Below, piece after piece: positions 14,439 through 15,991 of a DNA stretch of 15,991 nucleotides; position 1 is the first letter of the stretch; each line of letters starts with the position of its first letter. The stretch is from positions 1 through 15,991 of the forward strand of contig CAUCQW010000038.1 in NCBI GenBank assembly GCA_958445065.1. The letters run 5' to 3'. Position numbers and translations under genes: made by a program. Source of the stretch: an uncultured Collinsella sp. (GTDB lineage Bacteria > Actinomycetota > Coriobacteriia > Coriobacteriales > Coriobacteriaceae). A model generated the notes under the pieces. It saw only the letters and a list, made by a program, of their open reading frames with translations, did not search any database and had not been told where the DNA came from.

Positions 14439-14468
14439 GCAAGCCGGAGCAACAGGTCTCCGGCTTGC
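14439..14468 (-). terminator. Terminator hairpin after the PRC-barrel gene
   Basis: A perfect 11-bp stem, GCAAGCCGGAG with 14458-14468, encloses an 8-nt loop. It sits between the PRC-barrel stop codon and the start of the NodB-like gene. The minus-strand continuation UGUGUUU gives a partial U-tract. Confidence 0.7.
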
Positions 14469-14489
14469 CTCCCATCATTTGGTACGTCG

Positions 14490-15245
14490 CTATTTTGTAG
14501 CTTTTGACGAGCCTCCGCTCGCCTTTTGGTATTCGTCCTTAAAGGCCTTGAACATGCCGCGCGTCTTGCCGAGCTGCTTGCCCAGTGCGCGACTGCCTTT
14601 GTCCACGGCGACCGATCCCTTGTCGTCGAGCACCTTGGCGCCCTTTTTGACCTTGTCGCCCACCACGACGCTGGCCTCGGCGGCCTTGGCAGCCGCACCG
14701 CCCGAATACCCGAGCGACTTGACCTCGTCCGAGACGACCATCGCGCCGTTCTCGTAGCCGCGCAGCATCGTCGGCGGCACCTGCGTGTCACCAACCAAAA
14801 CACTCGAAGCAGCACCGGCGGTCACATAGAATGCCTGCACGATGCCCGAGCGCGGCTTGAACTCAACGTCCGAGCAATAGCCCACGACGTCGCCCGATTC
14901 CGTGCGCACGTCCATACCGACCCAGATGATGCAATCGTCCAGGTTGATGTCGAGGCGCTTGGCGGCGGCGGCATCGTACGTGTCCTTGACGTCATCGACC
15001 GCAATGGCGCCCTCGTAGACACCAATGGCGTCGAGCGCTACGAATCGGTCGGGACGCTCGATCATGCCCGCGATATCGGACTGGCGGACCATAAAGCCGA
15101 CCACGCGCGTACCGCCCGGGGTAAAGACCGGAAAGTGAATCTTTCCGAGCTTTTTGGGGCTGCGCGGCGTGCCGTCCTTTTTGGTGCGCTTGTCCTCGGT
15201 AGGCTTGCGATAGATCTTGGCGCCGACAAAATCCCCAGCGCGCAT
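14490..15245 (-). CDS. PRC-barrel domain protein
   Basis: Protein of 251 aa with no signal peptide or clear membrane helix. Residues about 1-75 (KLGKIHFPVFTPGGTRVVGF, then IAGMIERPDRFVALDAI) and 95-160 (WVGMDVRTESGDVVGYCSDV) look like two PRC-barrel-like halves. The C-terminus is Lys/Gly/Ala-rich (VGDKVKKGAKVLDDKGSVAV) and probably flexible. PRC barrels bind proteins or RNA and occur in RNA-processing and photosynthetic reaction-centre proteins; the role here is unknown. Its ATG overlaps the TAA of the upstream YtxH-like gene in TAATG, so translation is likely coupled and the two products may work together. A similar fold forms the N-terminus of the MgtE-like protein nearby. Confidence 0.8.
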   Translation of the reverse strand: MRAGDFVGAKIYRKPTEDKRTKKDGTPRSPKKLGKIHFPVFTPGGTRVVGFMVRQSDIAGMIERPDRFVALDAIGVYEGAIAVDDVKDTYDAAAAKRLDINLDDCIIWVGMDVRTESGDVVGYCSDVEFKPRSGIVQAFYVTAGAASSVLVGDTQVPPTMLRGYENGAMVVSDEVKSLGYSGGAAAKAAEASVVVGDKVKKGAKVLDDKGSVAVDKGSRALGKQLGKTRGMFKAFKDEYQKASGGSSKATK

Positions 15246-15634
15246 TATGCCTCGGTCGAGGGTTCCGCAGCCCCGGCATCAGCCTCGACGGCGTTCTCGA
15301 CCACGACGTCGGCGGCAGGCGTCACGTTGCCACCCGAAATGGCGTCGTTGAGCTGCTCGCGCAGCTGGTCCATGCGCTCGCGGGCCAGGTCGACCTTGGC
15401 GCGCAGGTCGTCGGTCTTGGCGTCGACCATCGGGCCAAAGTCATTCACCGCAGCACGGGCCTCCTCGGCGCCGTGCTCGTAGGTGTCGCGCATATTGTCC
15501 CAGGCGTCGTTGGCGATATCGGCAGCCATGGCGCGGGTTTCGGCGCCCGAGCGCGGGGCCAGAGCAACGCCGATAATAGCGCCAGCAGCAGCACCAAAAA
15601 GTGCGCCGGAGACAAAGCTGAAAGTCTTACCCAT
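15245..15634 (-). CDS. YtxH-like membrane-anchored protein
   Basis: Protein of 129 aa. The N-terminal segment FVSGALFGAAAGAIIGVALAP (quoted in part: SGALFGAAAGAIIG) is a Gly/Ala-rich membrane helix followed by APRSGAETR, the hallmark of YtxH/DUF948-type proteins. A charged region follows (about 35-105, DNMRDTYEHGAEEARAAV and LARERMDQLREQL), likely coiled coil, then an acidic Ala/Val/Glu tail. Such proteins are often stress induced and envelope associated; the exact job is unknown. The frame is open further upstream, but AGGAGAGGA precedes ATG ATC ATG, so the start is 15634 or 15640. I chose 15634 because MGKTFSF fits the family. It is first in a two-gene unit with the PRC-barrel gene. Confidence 0.8.
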   Translation of the reverse strand: MGKTFSFVSGALFGAAAGAIIGVALAPRSGAETRAMAADIANDAWDNMRDTYEHGAEEARAAVNDFGPMVDAKTDDLRAKVDLARERMDQLREQLNDAISGGNVTPAADVVVENAVEADAGAAEPSTEA

Positions 15635-15685
15635 GATCATTCCTCTCCTGCGGGCACGTCGGTGCCCACCGTTTGAATGCTGTCC

Positions 15686-15691
15686 ATTATA
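15686..15691 (-). promoter_or_regulatory. Perfect -10 box upstream of the YtxH-like gene
   Basis: TATAAT on the minus strand, about 50 nt before the start codon, in otherwise GC-rich sequence. No good -35 hexamer lies 16-18 nt upstream, so it may need an activator or an alternative sigma contact. The expected transcript starts near 15679. Confidence 0.55.
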
Positions 15692-15770
15692 CCCGCAGCG
15701 CATCACTTGCCGCTCCGCTCATCTGCGTACGGCAAAGGCGCAGGTACGTGATGGTGATAAACGCGTAGGC

Positions 15771-15991
15771 CTACTCCTGAGGCATAGCCGGCATGGCCAC
15801 CGTGGCACCCGGGTCCTCGCCGGCGCCGTCCACGAGCGGCAGGCCGCCCTCATGCGCAGGTCCCGCCGGAACCGTCGCCGCACCGCCAAAGACGGCAGCG
15901 GAGGCCTCGTGGTTCTCGGCAACCGCGCCCTCGGTATCAATCGCCACCTGGGGCTCGTCGTCAAAGTTGGGGACGCCCTGGGGCTCGGTGG
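15771..15991 (-). CDS. C-terminal end of an unidentified protein (cut by the window edge)
   Basis: An open minus-strand frame of 73 codons enters from the right edge and ends at TAG (15773-15771). It begins TEPQGVPNFDDEPQVAID and ends in GATVAMPAMPQE. It is acidic and rich in Ala, Pro, Gly and Glu, the look of a disordered C-terminal tail, with codon use like the neighbouring genes. No domain is visible and the product cannot be named. An overlapping Arg-rich frame (15719-15964) looks like its shadow. Confidence 0.6.
   Translation of the reverse strand, partial: TEPQGVPNFDDEPQVAIDTEGAVAENHEASAAVFGGAATVPAGPAHEGGLPLVDGAGEDPGATVAMPAMPQE

Overview
The window reads as chromosomal DNA of a GC-rich gut actinobacterium of the class Coriobacteriia, most like Collinsella. 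This is an inference from GC content, codon use and gene families (an NRAMP-related transporter of the Eggerthella type, a PRC-barrel/MgtE fusion, DUF4867, REP-like repeats with a GGGGACAGGCACC core). There is no rRNA, tRNA, CRISPR array or recognisable transposase. Twelve protein genes are well supported, plus one cut by the right edge. All are on the minus strand except an AAA-type ATPase and a cell-wall acyltransferase.

Left part (1-4100): a GH1 6-phospho-beta-glucosidase gene, then an AAA ATPase gene in opposite orientation, then a DUF4867 gene. The ATPase gene looks like an inserted cassette. Both flanks carry the same REP-like palindrome, a second hairpin family with a fixed 25-nt loop, and the 3' end of DUF4867. 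The left DUF4867 end is a diverged, frameshifted remnant; the right one belongs to the intact gene.

Central part (4000-9570): luxS, a nucleoside hydrolase and a ribokinase run on the minus strand. The last two form a short operon able to turn nucleosides into base plus ribose phosphate. A 71-bp imperfect palindrome separates them from luxS. The divergent gene at 6834 encodes an OatA-like two-domain O-acetyltransferase (membrane acyltransferase 3 plus extracellular SGNH). A 516-bp gap between convergent genes follows. It holds a 228-bp segment with 33-bp imperfect inverted ends, probably a MITE-like element, with an 11+11 bp perfect palindrome inside.

Magnesium part (9567-13010): an MgtE-like protein (PRC barrels, MgtE_N, CBS pair, five membrane segments) lies 8 nt upstream of an NRAMP-family gene. 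The NRAMP protein has DAGG for DPGN in TM1 and Ala for Met in TM6, the pattern of the Mg2+-transporting NRMT branch. The MgtE-like protein lacks the GNxGxQ-type pore signature, so it may act as a sensor or partner. Its leader is about 330 nt, shows no M-box, can fold into two mutually exclusive arrangements, and contains a 10-codon upstream ORF that overlaps the mgtE start.

Right part (13011-15991): a membrane-anchored NodB-fold protein that has lost every metal-binding and catalytic histidine (predicted pseudo-deacetylase), a PRC-barrel protein translationally coupled to a YtxH-like protein with a clear -10 box, and the acidic C-terminus of an unidentified protein.
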